Source: Flavobacterium limi
GTDB taxonomy: Bacteria > Bacteroidota > Bacteroidia > Flavobacteriales > Flavobacteriaceae
Reading direction: 5' to 3'
DNA length: 64,000 bases
Assembly (NCBI RefSeq): GCF_010645075.1
Contig: NZ_JAADZV010000002.1
Coordinates: 545,447-609,446 of the forward strand
The notes below the pieces were generated by a model that ran no database searches, had not been told where the DNA came from, and was given only the letters and a program-made list of their open reading frames with translations. A program made the translations under genes and the position numbers. Shown one piece after another: positions 17,730-26,672 of this stretch (the stretch's first letter is position 1; the number at the start of each line of letters is the position of its first letter).

Positions 17730-18110
17730 ATGATACAAATATTAGATGCTCCAGATAATATCGTCGCTTTCAGAGCTACAGGCGAAGTAACTAAAAATGA
17801 TTACAAAACTGTCATTGAACCGGCTGTTGAAAAACTGGTAAGGCAAATTGATCAAATCAATTTTTTGTTTCTAATAGATACTGAAATTAAAAATTTTACT
17901 ACCGCCGCGTGGATGGAAGACGCTATAATTGGTCTTAAAAACCTGGGAAAATGGAACAGGGCAGCAATTGTAACCGATTCTGAAAATGCCATTTCATTTA
18001 CTAATAAATTTAGCTATATCGCACCCGGAGAATTCCGCGGTTATAAAAAAGCATCTTTTAATGAAGCGTTAAACTGGGTTGAAGGAAATGAGATAAAAGA
18101 AAATAACTAA
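17730..18110 (+). CDS. SpoIIAA-like / STAS-SEC14 family protein
   Basis: This 126-residue protein starts at ATG 17730 (a TTG six codons upstream is less likely). It has the SpoIIAA-like (DUF3478) pattern: an N-terminal strand pair, IVAFRATGEVTKNDY, a helix EPAVEKLVRQ, a strand INFLFLIDTE, then FTTAAWMEDAIIGLKN and KWNRAAIVTDS. Proteins of this fold bind hydrophobic ligands or act as regulatory partners; many are stress-induced in other bacteria. It is followed after 14 bases by a DUF202 membrane protein, so the two are probably an operon. Confidence 0.78.
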   Translation: MIQILDAPDNIVAFRATGEVTKNDYKTVIEPAVEKLVRQIDQINFLFLIDTEIKNFTTAAWMEDAIIGLKNLGKWNRAAIVTDSENAISFTNKFSYIAPGEFRGYKKASFNEALNWVEGNEIKENN

Positions 18111-18124
18111 GCTAAATCTGTGCT

Positions 18125-18526
18125 GTGGACAAACAAAATAAAAAAATGATTAATGAACATATGTCAAATGAGAGAACTTTTTTGTCATGGATCCGCACGG
18201 GTATCGGAATTATGGTATTTGGTTTCGTGATTGTAAAATTTTCGTTGTTTGTAAATCAATTACCAGCTTCGTTTTTTAAGGATTCAACAATTCCGAAAAA
18301 CGGATTTACAATATTTCTTGGAATTGCTTTAGTATTTACGGGAGCAATTACCATTTTGTTATCCTATTGGAAATACAAACAAACGCATTCACTACTTCAA
18401 AAAGGTGAATATTTATATTCTACCATGTTATTGACCATGCTAACTGTCTTTATTTTTGTTATGAGCATCATTATAATTTCTTATTTGATTATGGCCGCTT
18501 ATCCACTTACTTTCCCAATCGATTAA
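18125..18526 (+). CDS. DUF202 (YidH) family membrane protein
   Basis: This 133-residue protein has three transmembrane helices (about 26-45, 60-82 and 99-122). The DUF202 signature NERTFLSWIRTGIGIM sits just before the first one. A GTG at 18125 gives the longest protein; ATG 18146 (MINEHMSNERTF) is an equally possible start. The family is widespread in bacterial inner membranes and related to the Vtc1-type fold, but its function is not established. It follows the SpoIIAA-like gene by 14 bases. Confidence 0.85.
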   Translation: MDKQNKKMINEHMSNERTFLSWIRTGIGIMVFGFVIVKFSLFVNQLPASFFKDSTIPKNGFTIFLGIALVFTGAITILLSYWKYKQTHSLLQKGEYLYSTMLLTMLTVFIFVMSIIIISYLIMAAYPLTFPID

Positions 18527-18631
18527 AATAAGATAATATTCTGTAAATTATGTAATCACAGCACCCTTGTGATGTAATCTTTTGATTTCCAGTAACTGTA
18601 CTTTAGTACTATAACCTCAAAATTAATTATC

Positions 18632-19015
18632 ATGAGTAGAGATGAAAGAGAAAATTACGATCAAAGTGACCTGTATTTTCAAGACAAGACACAATACAAA
18701 GATGACGACTCCGTATCAAATGTATTAGATAATTCGATTACAAATAACGAAGAACAAAATATTTATAATCAACAAGATCCCGACGAAGATTACAGAGATC
18801 CGGACGATATAGATCCTGATGAACTGGAAGACGAAAATTTTACAGATGCAGACGAATTAGAAGAAGAGGAGGATCTGTTTGATGATAACGATGAAACAGA
18901 CGATCTGGATGAAGATGATCTGGAAAATGATAATTTAGACGATGACGATGATGATTTGGATGAAGATGATAGTGTAAAAAATAAAAGGAACCTATATCGG
19001 GACAGAGATCTTTAA
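18632..19015 (+). CDS. Highly acidic low-complexity protein, paralog 1
   Basis: This 127-residue protein is extremely rich in Asp and Glu, with runs such as DEDDLENDNLDDDDDDLDED. It has a short N-terminal region, RDERENYDQSDLYFQDK, and a basic tail, KNKRNLYRDRDL. It resembles the acidic protein at 24948-25358: same length class, an EN-Y motif near the N-terminus, mixed D/E blocks and the same signalling/stress neighbourhood. Most of it should be intrinsically disordered. Possible roles are hydration, ion binding or a counter-charge protein under stress; none is shown. A clear terminator follows. Confidence 0.75.
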   Translation: MSRDERENYDQSDLYFQDKTQYKDDDSVSNVLDNSITNNEEQNIYNQQDPDEDYRDPDDIDPDELEDENFTDADELEEEEDLFDDNDETDDLDEDDLENDNLDDDDDDLDEDDSVKNKRNLYRDRDL

Positions 19016-19032
19016 CCAATTAAAATAAAGCC

Positions 19033-19059
19033 AAACCGTTCTCTCCAGAGCGGTTTTTT
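19033..19059 (+). terminator. Rho-independent terminator
   Basis: AAACCGTTCT pairs with AGAGCGGTTT (10 bp, one G-U pair) around a 4-base loop, followed by six T. It terminates the acidic protein gene. Confidence 0.85.
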
Positions 19060-19231
19060 CATTTGTATTTATTTTGTCTCTCAAAGCCGAAGCTATTATG
19101 AATATACGGCAACAGGGTAAATTTTGTAATTAATCTGCAAAATAGTATAAATCAAAATTTCATATACTTCTTATTTTTAATATTAAACTACAAATAGTCA
19201 AATAGATAAGTAAAACAAAAAAGATAAAATT

Positions 19232-19906
19232 ATGGAAACTACCACATTTACACCTACACAGGTGCAAAGAAAATCAAAGCTTAAAACCAATGTGTCAGCT
19301 TTGGAAAGAATTGCAATGATTACCAGCGGAACATACTTATTGTACAAAGGCTTAACTCAGGAAAAGAAAAGTGCAGTCCAAATTGGAACAGGAAGCACCA
19401 TGCTGTTAAGGGGATTGTCGGGTTACTGCCCAATATATGATGCCGTTGATCATTTAAAAAACGATAAAGCTTCAAATGTTAATATCAGAATTAACAGTAT
19501 AATCAATAAGCCCATAAGTGAAGTTTATGCTTTTTGGCGTGATTTTGAAAACTTACCTAAGTTTATGAATCATCTTGATTCAGTTAAACCATTAAGCTAT
19601 ACCACTTCTAAATGGACAGCTAAAGGTCCGGCAGGAATTGGAAAATTATCATGGATAGCTGAAATTGTTAAAGACGAGAAAGAAAGGCTTATAAGCTGGA
19701 ATTCGCTGCCTGATTCTTCTATTAAGAACGCAGGTAAGGTTGTTTTCAGACCTAGTGGTGAAGGCACAGAAATAATCGTGACCATCTCTTATCATGCTCC
19801 ACTTGGAATTGCAGGCGAAGGCGCCGCAAAACTTCTTAATCCCTATTTTGAAAAAATGGTAAAAGATGATCTTTTAAATTTTAAAACTTATTTAGAATCA
19901 AATTAG
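19232..19906 (+). CDS. SRPBCC-family protein with N-terminal DUF2892-like membrane hairpin
   Basis: This 224-residue protein has an N-terminal part (about 22-70) with two hydrophobic segments and the ERIAMITSGTYLLYKGL pattern, resembling DUF2892 (YgaP-like membrane hairpin). A polyketide-cyclase/START-like SRPBCC domain follows at about 80-220, with INKPISEVYAFWRDFENLPK and VVFRPSGEGTEI. This fusion is frequent in soil and plant-associated bacteria beside stress genes and is thought to bind a hydrophobic ligand at the membrane; the ligand is unknown. It has its own promoter region and a terminator directly downstream. Confidence 0.82.
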   Translation: METTTFTPTQVQRKSKLKTNVSALERIAMITSGTYLLYKGLTQEKKSAVQIGTGSTMLLRGLSGYCPIYDAVDHLKNDKASNVNIRINSIINKPISEVYAFWRDFENLPKFMNHLDSVKPLSYTTSKWTAKGPAGIGKLSWIAEIVKDEKERLISWNSLPDSSIKNAGKVVFRPSGEGTEIIVTISYHAPLGIAGEGAAKLLNPYFEKMVKDDLLNFKTYLESN

Positions 19907-19930
19907 CATTAATACTTTTATTATCAAACG

Positions 19931-19957
19931 CCCTGTAAATCATTTGCATTTACAGGG
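19931..19957 (+). terminator. Terminator hairpin after the SRPBCC gene
   Basis: A perfect 10-bp stem CCCTGTAAAT / ATTTACAGGG with a 7-base loop is followed by TTATTTTCC. Confidence 0.75.
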
Positions 19958-20093
19958 TTATTTTCCAGAAAATAAAAGTGAAGGCATCTGCATATATGGG
20001 TATTATATAACATTATAACGGAATTATATAAATTTAAAAATATTATGCAGAATACTTTTATAGGAATTAATTGACTTGTCAAATTAAAACCTT

Positions 20094-20249
20094 ATGAAAA
20101 AATCGTACTTAACCATTATTTTAATCGTTGTATTTATCTCCCTTATAAGTAGTAATTGCTCTCCTCATTGTGATGATGAAGACTATACAAGAGATCAAAA
20201 GGAAGCACTCTTACATCAGAAAGATTCGATTAAAATCCTGATCGATTAA
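20094..20249 (+). CDS. Small lipoprotein, 51 residues
   Basis: This short gene is ATG 20094 to TAA 20247-20249. It encodes a Lys start (MKKSY), a hydrophobic stretch (LTIILIVVFISLIS) and a lipobox-type SSNC at residue 22, followed by a charged, helical 29-residue tail rich in Asp, Lys and Glu. This is the layout of a small lipoprotein. It sits between the SRPBCC gene and a receiver gene, with no coupling to either. Coding is supported by the clean signal-peptide pattern and the codon use; no family was recognised. Confidence 0.6.
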   Translation: MKKSYLTIILIVVFISLISSNCSPHCDDEDYTRDQKEALLHQKDSIKILID

Positions 20250-20391
20250 TGTAATTCCAACTATTTAAAGATTTATAAACTGTAATTTCTTATTATGAAA
20301 AAATTCTACTCTTCTATATAATTTAACGGTTGAATCTACTTTTAAAAATAATTTTAAATTAATTATTTGAAATAATTCAATCAAAACAATT

Positions 20392-20769
20392 ATGAGATAT
20401 AAAAATATTTTGCAGATTGATGATGATTATGATGACTGTGATTTCTTTCTGGAAGCGCTGGAAGAAGTATCAGCTACTGCCTCCTACACTGCAATTCATA
20501 ATCCTGTTCAGGCCTTACAGAAACTTGTCTGTAATGAAATACATCCAGATGTTATTTTTCTTGACATTAATATGCCTGTTATGAATGGCATGGAGTTGTT
20601 AGTTGAAATGAATAAAAAAGAACTAACAAAGGATATACCCGTGATAATACTTTCTACCTCAATTCCATCGGATTTTCAAAATAAATTTCAGGATCTGGGT
20701 GCAGCTGGTTATTATATTAAACCAAACGATTTTGGAACCATGAAAACGATTTTGAAGAATATTGTTTGA
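20392..20769 (+). CDS. Single-domain response regulator (CheY-like)
   Basis: This 125-residue receiver domain has no output domain. The acidic pocket is IDDDYDD near residues 8-14, the phospho-accepting Asp is in VIFLDINMPVMNG (about 56-68), the conserved Ser/Thr is in IILSTS (about 84-89), and the conserved Lys is in YYIKPND (about 105-111). Stand-alone receivers of this kind shuttle phosphate between hybrid kinases. It lies just upstream of the CheB-CheR-kinase fusion, its likely partner. Confidence 0.88.
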   Translation: MRYKNILQIDDDYDDCDFFLEALEEVSATASYTAIHNPVQALQKLVCNEIHPDVIFLDINMPVMNGMELLVEMNKKELTKDIPVIILSTSIPSDFQNKFQDLGAAGYYIKPNDFGTMKTILKNIV

Positions 20770-20912
20770 ATCTATCATGATTTTAACATACTGTTATGAC
20801 TTACATCATAATTTTATATTTTTTAAGCTTAAATCTTACATAATTCCCACTTGACTGTAAAAGCTTTAGTTTTATAGTAAAACACTGGTTATCTTTGTTG
20901 AAAAAATTTCCC

Positions 20913-23900
20913 ATGAAAGTAACCGAAACTGATGAAATCCGATATACAGCCAAAAAATTTCCAATTGTTGGTATTGGTGCATCTGCAGGAGGATTGGATG
21001 CCTTTAAAAAAATAGTTTCAGCAATATCGCCAGATTCAGGAATGGCTTATGTTATTGTTCAGCACTTATCACCAGATTATCCCAGCAGTCTTACAGAAAT
21101 TCTATCAGAATACTCACCTATACCTGTACATGAAATAATTAGCGATATAACTCTTTTACCGAATAATATCTACGTTATTCCTGAGAATAACCTTCTTATA
21201 GTAGAAGAAGGGGCATTAAGACTTAAGCAGAGAACCCGAAACGAAAGACGAAATAATACCATCGACGTTTTTTTTGAATCACTTGCTGATGTATACAGGA
21301 CTTTTGCCATTGGAGTTATACTTTCGGGAACTGGTTTTGACGGTACCGCAGGATTCAAAAAAATTAAAGAACTAGGAGGTGCTACAATAGTCCAGGATCC
21401 TGAAACGGCAGCTTACAAAGGAATGCCTCAGAGCCCTATAGATACTGATGCCGCCGATTATATTCTGGCTCCTGAAAAAATTCCGTCACAATTGATGGAA
21501 ATACAAAACAGTTATATTTCAAATTATGGTTATACAGAAGAAGAACATATCCCGGGAAATGACGAGGAAACCATCTTACAAATCATCAACCTTATTTTTT
21601 CAAGGACAGGTAATGATTTTAGGCATTATAAACATCCTACGATAAGACGCCGTATAGCGCGGAGGATGGTTCTGGCTGAAAAAAACACCATTGAAGATTA
21701 CTATAATTTTTTAAGAAACAGTAAAAATGAGCAGGATCTCTTATTTAATGATTTCTTAATTCATGTAACCTATTTTTTCAGAGATGAGGATGCTTTTGAA
21801 AATCTTTCCAGAACCGTTTTTCCATCATTAATCAAAAACATCACAAATAACAACTTACGAATCTGGGTAGCAGGTTGCTCTACAGGAGAAGAAGCGTACT
21901 CTCTAGCCATTTTTATTCATGAATATTTTTTAAAAAACAACATCAACGATATTAAGGTACAGATTTTTGCTTCTGACATATCAGAAAAATGTATTACAAA
22001 AGCAAGATCCGGCATATACTCTTACCAGGATGTTCAGACCGTTTCAGAAGAAAGGCTTCAAAACTATTTTACTAAAAGCGAGGGCAATTACCATATTAAT
22101 AAAGTCATTCGCGACATGTGTATTTTTGCTGTTCATAATTTTGTGAAAGATCCTGCATTTGCAAGAATCGATTTAATTACCTGCCGCAATACCCTTATCT
22201 ATTTTGATCCTTACCTGCAAAATAAAGTTTTAGGTACTTTTCATTATTCCTTAAAAGAAAAAGGTATGCTATTTCTGGGAAAATCAGAATCAGTAACCCA
22301 CTCTCCGGATTTATTTGAGAGCATAAAAAAACATGAAAGAATATATGCGCGTAAGTTTGTACCTGGAAGATATACGACGCAGTTATTTAAACCGGTTCCT
22401 GGTAATTTGCAGGTAAAACCGCATACATCTGAAATGAAAGCATCCCCGGAAGATGATTTCAGAAAAATTACTTCAGAAATCTTACTAACGAAATATACGC
22501 CGGCCAGTGTCATTATCAATAAAAACCTTGACATTGTACATTTTCATGGTGACACGAGTCCATTTTTATCGCCTTCACCAGGAAAACCAAATTTTAATAT
22601 TTTAAAAATGGCACGTGAAGGTATTTCATTCGAATTACAGAATGCTATTTCAAAAATAAAAGAAGAAAAAGAAAACGTCAGGAAAGACGATATTAAGGTT
22701 AACGGACATCCCTACCAGATTTCTTTCGAAATATTTTTACTTCCAAATGACGATGAACACCTTATGGTTCTTTTTTATAAGATGCCACTCCCTGATTCAG
22801 ATAAAAAACTGCATGATAAATCTGCGCAAAAACGTATTAATGAACTCGAGAAGGAACTGACACAGTTAAGGGAAAACATAAAAAGAATTACAGAAGAGCA
22901 ACAAACTGCTTTTGAAGAATTACAAACAAGCCATGAAGAATTACTGAGCAGTGGTGAAGAACTGCAGGCGATGAATGAAGAACTTGAAACGACAACTGAA
23001 GAACTTCAGTCAAACAATGAAGAATTAGTGTGCCTTAATGACGAACTCATAGATCGTCAGAAACAGCTTATATCCATGCGCAATTATTCCGAATTAATTG
23101 TTAATACCATTCGTGAGCCGCTATTAGTTATAAGTAAAGACTTTATTATTAAAAGTGCTAATCCTGCATTTTACGATTACTTTAATACAAGGGATAAAAT
23201 TACTGAGGGTCACAGTCTTTTTGAAATTGGAAATTGCCAATGGGATATTCCTGAATTTAAGGAACAATTGATTAAAATTAATGCTGAATTCTCTATAGAC
23301 AACTTAAAATTAGATCTTACCTGCCCGGATAACAATAAAAAAACCATTATAGTAAATGCAAGCCTTATAGCTGACTCAACTCCTGAAGGCTTAATTCTTC
23401 TGGCACTGGAAGATATTACAGATTTAGTAGCCACAAATGAATTACTGACAAATAAAAATATTGAATTACAAAAACATAACGAGCAGCTTGAAGCTTTTAC
23501 TTCTGCAGCAAGTCATGATTTACAAGAACCACTCCGAAAGATTCATATGTTCTGCAAAAGAATTTTTGAAAATGAAGAAGGTTTGAGCGAAACTGCAAAA
23601 CATAATCTCGAAAGAGTACTGTTCTCAGTTACCAACATGAGTCAGTTAATTGCCGACCTAATTAATTATTCAAAAATTACCTTTGTAAAGAAAGAATATA
23701 AAAAAACAGATCTAAATATTGTTTTGAAAAAAACAATTGCAGATATCAGAGATTCTATTGTAGAAAAGGAAGCCATAATTACTATTTCACCTCTTCCACA
23801 ATTAAATATTATATCCCATCAGATACAACAGCTTTTTACAAATTTAATTCTTAATGCTATCAAGTACACCAAAGAAAATATTATACCGGAAATTAAAATT

Positions 23901-24182
23901 GAAACAACGCAGCCTTTGACTGAGGAAATACTTGAAATTGACGCAAAGAAAGACAGCAATTATGTAAAAATTACGGTAAGTGACAATGGTATTGGATTTA
24001 ATCAGGAATATGCAACTAAAATATTTGACCCTTTCTATAGATTACACAACAATGATCAATATCATGGAAGTGGTTTAGGATTAACGCTTGTAAAGAAAAT
24101 TGTTGCCAACCACGAAGGTTTTATAAAAGTATTTAGTAAAGTAGATCAGGGAACTGCTGTGCATATTTACTTACCTGAATAA
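20913..24182 (+). CDS. CheB-CheR-PAS-histidine kinase fusion
   Basis: This 1089-residue multidomain protein starts at ATG 20913 (two upstream TTG codons are less likely). Domains in order: CheB methylesterase (about 15-190, triad Ser24 in GASAGG, His51, Asp143 in GTGFDG); CheR methyltransferase N- and C-domains (about 205-465, SAM motif VAGCSTGEEAYSL); a linker; a Glu-rich coiled coil (about 635-710, repeating EEL-type heptads); PAS (about 715-845); HisKA (SHDLQEPLRKIHMF near 866); and HATPase with a G box GSGLGLTLVKK near the end. Such fusions are non-chemotactic sensors in many environmental bacteria. No receptor (MCP) gene is near. Terminator hairpins follow. Confidence 0.93.
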   Translation: MKVTETDEIRYTAKKFPIVGIGASAGGLDAFKKIVSAISPDSGMAYVIVQHLSPDYPSSLTEILSEYSPIPVHEIISDITLLPNNIYVIPENNLLIVEEGALRLKQRTRNERRNNTIDVFFESLADVYRTFAIGVILSGTGFDGTAGFKKIKELGGATIVQDPETAAYKGMPQSPIDTDAADYILAPEKIPSQLMEIQNSYISNYGYTEEEHIPGNDEETILQIINLIFSRTGNDFRHYKHPTIRRRIARRMVLAEKNTIEDYYNFLRNSKNEQDLLFNDFLIHVTYFFRDEDAFENLSRTVFPSLIKNITNNNLRIWVAGCSTGEEAYSLAIFIHEYFLKNNINDIKVQIFASDISEKCITKARSGIYSYQDVQTVSEERLQNYFTKSEGNYHINKVIRDMCIFAVHNFVKDPAFARIDLITCRNTLIYFDPYLQNKVLGTFHYSLKEKGMLFLGKSESVTHSPDLFESIKKHERIYARKFVPGRYTTQLFKPVPGNLQVKPHTSEMKASPEDDFRKITSEILLTKYTPASVIINKNLDIVHFHGDTSPFLSPSPGKPNFNILKMAREGISFELQNAISKIKEEKENVRKDDIKVNGHPYQISFEIFLLPNDDEHLMVLFYKMPLPDSDKKLHDKSAQKRINELEKELTQLRENIKRITEEQQTAFEELQTSHEELLSSGEELQAMNEELETTTEELQSNNEELVCLNDELIDRQKQLISMRNYSELIVNTIREPLLVISKDFIIKSANPAFYDYFNTRDKITEGHSLFEIGNCQWDIPEFKEQLIKINAEFSIDNLKLDLTCPDNNKKTIIVNASLIADSTPEGLILLALEDITDLVATNELLTNKNIELQKHNEQLEAFTSAASHDLQEPLRKIHMFCKRIFENEEGLSETAKHNLERVLFSVTNMSQLIADLINYSKITFVKKEYKKTDLNIVLKKTIADIRDSIVEKEAIITISPLPQLNIISHQIQQLFTNLILNAIKYTKENIIPEIKIETTQPLTEEILEIDAKKDSNYVKITVSDNGIGFNQEYATKIFDPFYRLHNNDQYHGSGLGLTLVKKIVANHEGFIKVFSKVDQGTAVHIYLPE

Positions 24183-24187
24183 CAAAA

Positions 24188-24212
24188 GGCACCATTTTGG
24201 TGCCCTTCTTTT
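24188..24212. terminator. Terminator between CheB/CheR kinase and a receiver-like gene
   Basis: GGCACCA / TGGTGCC is a 7-bp perfect stem with a TTT loop, followed by CTTCTTTTT. It lies between the convergent kinase (+) and receiver-like (-) genes. Confidence 0.8.
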
Positions 24213-24220
24213 TAGTAAAA

Positions 24221-24667
24221 TTACGATTTGGTCTTTGTCGTTTTTTTAGAATGCTGAATGACTGACTTTGATTTTAACCAGTAGTCAATTATTGTCTTTA
24301 TCATTTTTTTGAATTCAAGGTAATCATAAGGCCTTGTAAAATAACTCTGAATAGGTATTGAGTAAGGATCAATTACGTAAGTCTGATTAAATGATGTTGT
24401 AAAAAACAGATAAGGACAATTAAACAATGTCCCTACATTATCATGGTTATTTTCAACCACTTTATGATTCATAACATTCAACAAAACAATATCCGAAAAG
24501 AAAAGAAACGGCTTGATTTTATGTCGCAATAAATGATTACAGGCAGTTTCCGGGTTGTTAAAATAGATTATCTGATTTGGATAATTCAATTCAGAAAAGA
24601 CTTCTATAAATAACTTACGATCTCCCTGTTTGTTTTCAATAATTACTATGGGTCCTTTTTTATTCAT
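24221..24667 (-). CDS. Degenerate receiver-domain protein
   Basis: This 148-residue protein has a CheY-like order of strands and helices: IVIIENKQGDRKLFIEVF at the start, KPFLFFSDIVLLN where the phosphorylation site belongs, a TTS motif, and YFTRPYDY at the end. The acidic pair near the N-terminus is reduced to Glu/Asn and the conserved Lys is Arg, although an Asp in FSD is kept. It may therefore be a poorly phosphorylated or phosphorylation-independent receiver. It faces the CheB/CheR kinase gene convergently. The C-terminal tail is basic (KKTTKTKS). Confidence 0.7.
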   Translation of the reverse strand: MNKKGPIVIIENKQGDRKLFIEVFSELNYPNQIIYFNNPETACNHLLRHKIKPFLFFSDIVLLNVMNHKVVENNHDNVGTLFNCPYLFFTTSFNQTYVIDPYSIPIQSYFTRPYDYLEFKKMIKTIIDYWLKSKSVIQHSKKTTKTKS

Positions 24668-24897
24668 AAGTCATTTATTTGATAGATGGTTATAAACTTT
24701 ATTGGCAGGTATTCAAAAAAATAAAGTTACTCAGCAAATATTTTAAAATACTGACAATAAAACTTACAAAATACCCATTCCGACTTATATAATTATCATT
24801 CTCAGCAGATTGAATCAGAAGCCGAAATTCACTTAAAACACTAAAAATTATATAATTAACAATTAAAATTCTATAACCTTTAATTTTTTTTTGATAG

Positions 24898-24905
24898 TAC
24901 TTTTG
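24898..24905 (+). promoter_or_regulatory. -7-like element upstream of the second acidic protein gene
   Basis: TACTTTTG matches TAnnTTTG and lies 42 bases before the start codon. No clear -33 TTG was found at the right spacing. Confidence 0.4.
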
Positions 24906-24947
24906 ATTTTACACTTTTAAAGGCCATAATAATTTAAATCTTTTAAT

Positions 24948-25358
24948 ATGACAACACAAAACAAAGAGAATTACGGTCGGGATGTTCGTAATTTTCATCA
25001 TCCGGAAGATGATATGAAACCTGTTTCGGATATAACGAACCAGGACTTAGTTAATCAAAGTTATGCAGATGAATACGAAAAAGGAAATGATGATGATGAA
25101 GAAATTCTAAATCAGGATGATGATATTGTCAATAATGAAGATGAAGGGGTAAATAATTTTTATGAAAATGAATCAGATGATATTGCCTCAAATGACATAG
25201 ACGATGATCTGGAAGAAGATTATGATGAAAATGACAGGGATATAAATGATTTTACAACAGAAAATACTAATAAAGACCTTCTCGATCTTGAATATGATAT
25301 AGATCAGGATCTTGAAGAAACAGATCCTGTTAACCATCCTCGAAATTTCCAATATTAG
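24948..25358 (+). CDS. Highly acidic low-complexity protein, paralog 2
   Basis: This 136-residue protein is dominated by Asp, Glu and Asn (for example EKGNDDDEEILNQDDD and NDIDDDLEEDYDENDRD). It starts MTTQNKENYGRDVRNFHH, and the KENYGRD segment echoes the RENYDQSD start of the acidic protein at 18632-19015. Apart from short ends it should be disordered. The two paralogs flank the small-receiver and CheB/CheR block, so a shared stress role is likely, but none is known. A bidirectional terminator follows. Confidence 0.75.
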   Translation: MTTQNKENYGRDVRNFHHPEDDMKPVSDITNQDLVNQSYADEYEKGNDDDEEILNQDDDIVNNEDEGVNNFYENESDDIASNDIDDDLEEDYDENDRDINDFTTENTNKDLLDLEYDIDQDLEETDPVNHPRNFQY

Positions 25359-25366
25359 ACTTATAA

Positions 25367-25396
25367 AAAACCATTAGCAAAAAAACTAATGGTTTT
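25367..25396. terminator. Bidirectional terminator after acidic protein 2
   Basis: AAAACCATTAG / CTAATGGTTTT is an 11-bp perfect stem with an A-rich 8-base loop, between convergent genes. Confidence 0.85.
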
Positions 25397-25421
25397 ATTT
25401 TAGATACATTTTGGAAATGCA

Positions 25422-26645
25422 TTAAGAAGGTATATATATATTGAATGTAGCTCCCTTCATGGGTTCTCCAGTGGCATTTATAAAACCACCATGGTTTTCA
25501 ATTATTTTCTTAACAATGGCCAGTCCAATACCGGTTCCCTCATACAAATCGCGGCTATGCAATTTTTGAAAAACACCAAATATTTTTTCGTTATGCTCCT
25601 GCTCAAATCCTATTCCGTTATCTGCAAAACTGATATGACAATACTTAAGTTCAGCAGATGAATCAAAATCTAATTCAGAGCCATCTACAAAACAGCTTTT
25701 TATGGTAATTTGTAAGGGGACTTCAGCCTGTGCAAACTTAATTGCATTATGAACAAGGTTTTCCATTAACTGAACAAACTGAAACGGAATAACCTTTATA
25801 GTTTCATTAAAATCAGTCACGATTACTGCATTTTTTTCCTGAAGATTTTCATGTAATGCTGCCTTTACATCATTAATAACGACATCCAGATCTACTTCTT
25901 CAAACTTTCTGTCATCAAGAGTGGCTCGTGAAAAAGCAAGAAGGCTATTTATAAGTTCACGCATTCTGTTACATGCATAAAGAATCCTGTTAAACTTGGC
26001 TTTGCCGTCTTCTGATAAATTAGGGTATTCGTTTGACAAAATCAGATTTGCAAAAGTCTGGATTTTTCTAAGTGGTTCCTGAAGATCATGACTTGATATG
26101 TATGTAAAGGCATCAAGCTCCATGTTTTTCTTTTTAAGTTCCTCTGCATGCTTTTCTATCGCTTCATATTGCGAAGCAAGTTGGGCATTGGCCTTTAAAA
26201 TAATTTCGTTAAGAGCATGAGTCTCTTCTTCCTTCTTTTTTAGCTCCTGATTTTTTCGAAATAGTTCGGTAAAAACCATCACTTTAGCCTGCAAAATTTC
26301 AGGGGCCAGTGGCTTAATCATATAATCAACCGCACCAGACTGATAGCCTTTAAAAATATACTCGTTCGTATTCATATTGGCGGTCAGAAAAATAATTGGT
26401 ACATGCATGAGCTTGTCACTCTGCCGTATTAATTCAGCTGTTTCAAAACCATCCATCAAAGGCATCTGCACATCCATAAGTATAATGGCGAAATCCTGAT
26501 CTTTCAACAGAATCCGAAGGGCATCTTTTCCTGATGTTGCTTCAACAAACTGATAACCACGATCAGCTAAGATGACTTGTAAAGAAAGCAGGTTTTCCTT
26601 TTTGTCATCCACAATTAAAATTTTTATTGCGTTGTTGTCTCCCAT
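25422..26645 (-). CDS. Receiver-histidine kinase (REC-HK)
   Basis: This 407-residue protein starts at ATG 26645 (a TTG seven codons upstream is less likely). An N-terminal receiver covers about 8-125 (ILIVDDKKENL, LMDVQMPLMDG, YMIKPLAPE). A coiled coil follows at about 128-180, then HisKA with SSHDLQEPLRKIQTF near 188, and HATPase with GIGLAIVKKIIENHGG near the C-terminus. It is soluble. The REC-coiled coil-HK order is that of kinases that take phosphate or a signal from another protein. It lies 27 bases downstream of the giant HAMP kinase on the same strand, so they form an operon and probably a phosphorelay. Confidence 0.9.
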   Translation of the reverse strand: MGDNNAIKILIVDDKKENLLSLQVILADRGYQFVEATSGKDALRILLKDQDFAIILMDVQMPLMDGFETAELIRQSDKLMHVPIIFLTANMNTNEYIFKGYQSGAVDYMIKPLAPEILQAKVMVFTELFRKNQELKKKEEETHALNEIILKANAQLASQYEAIEKHAEELKKKNMELDAFTYISSHDLQEPLRKIQTFANLILSNEYPNLSEDGKAKFNRILYACNRMRELINSLLAFSRATLDDRKFEEVDLDVVINDVKAALHENLQEKNAVIVTDFNETIKVIPFQFVQLMENLVHNAIKFAQAEVPLQITIKSCFVDGSELDFDSSAELKYCHISFADNGIGFEQEHNEKIFGVFQKLHSRDLYEGTGIGLAIVKKIIENHGGFINATGEPMKGATFNIYIPS

Positions 26646-26672
26646 TCTGTTTTTTATTGAATACAATTTGAA

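Noticed and set aside
18540..18600. Short inverted repeat ATCACA/TGTGAT considered as a Crp-type site
   Set aside because: The half-sites match Crp loosely but spacing and context are not convincing in this phylum.
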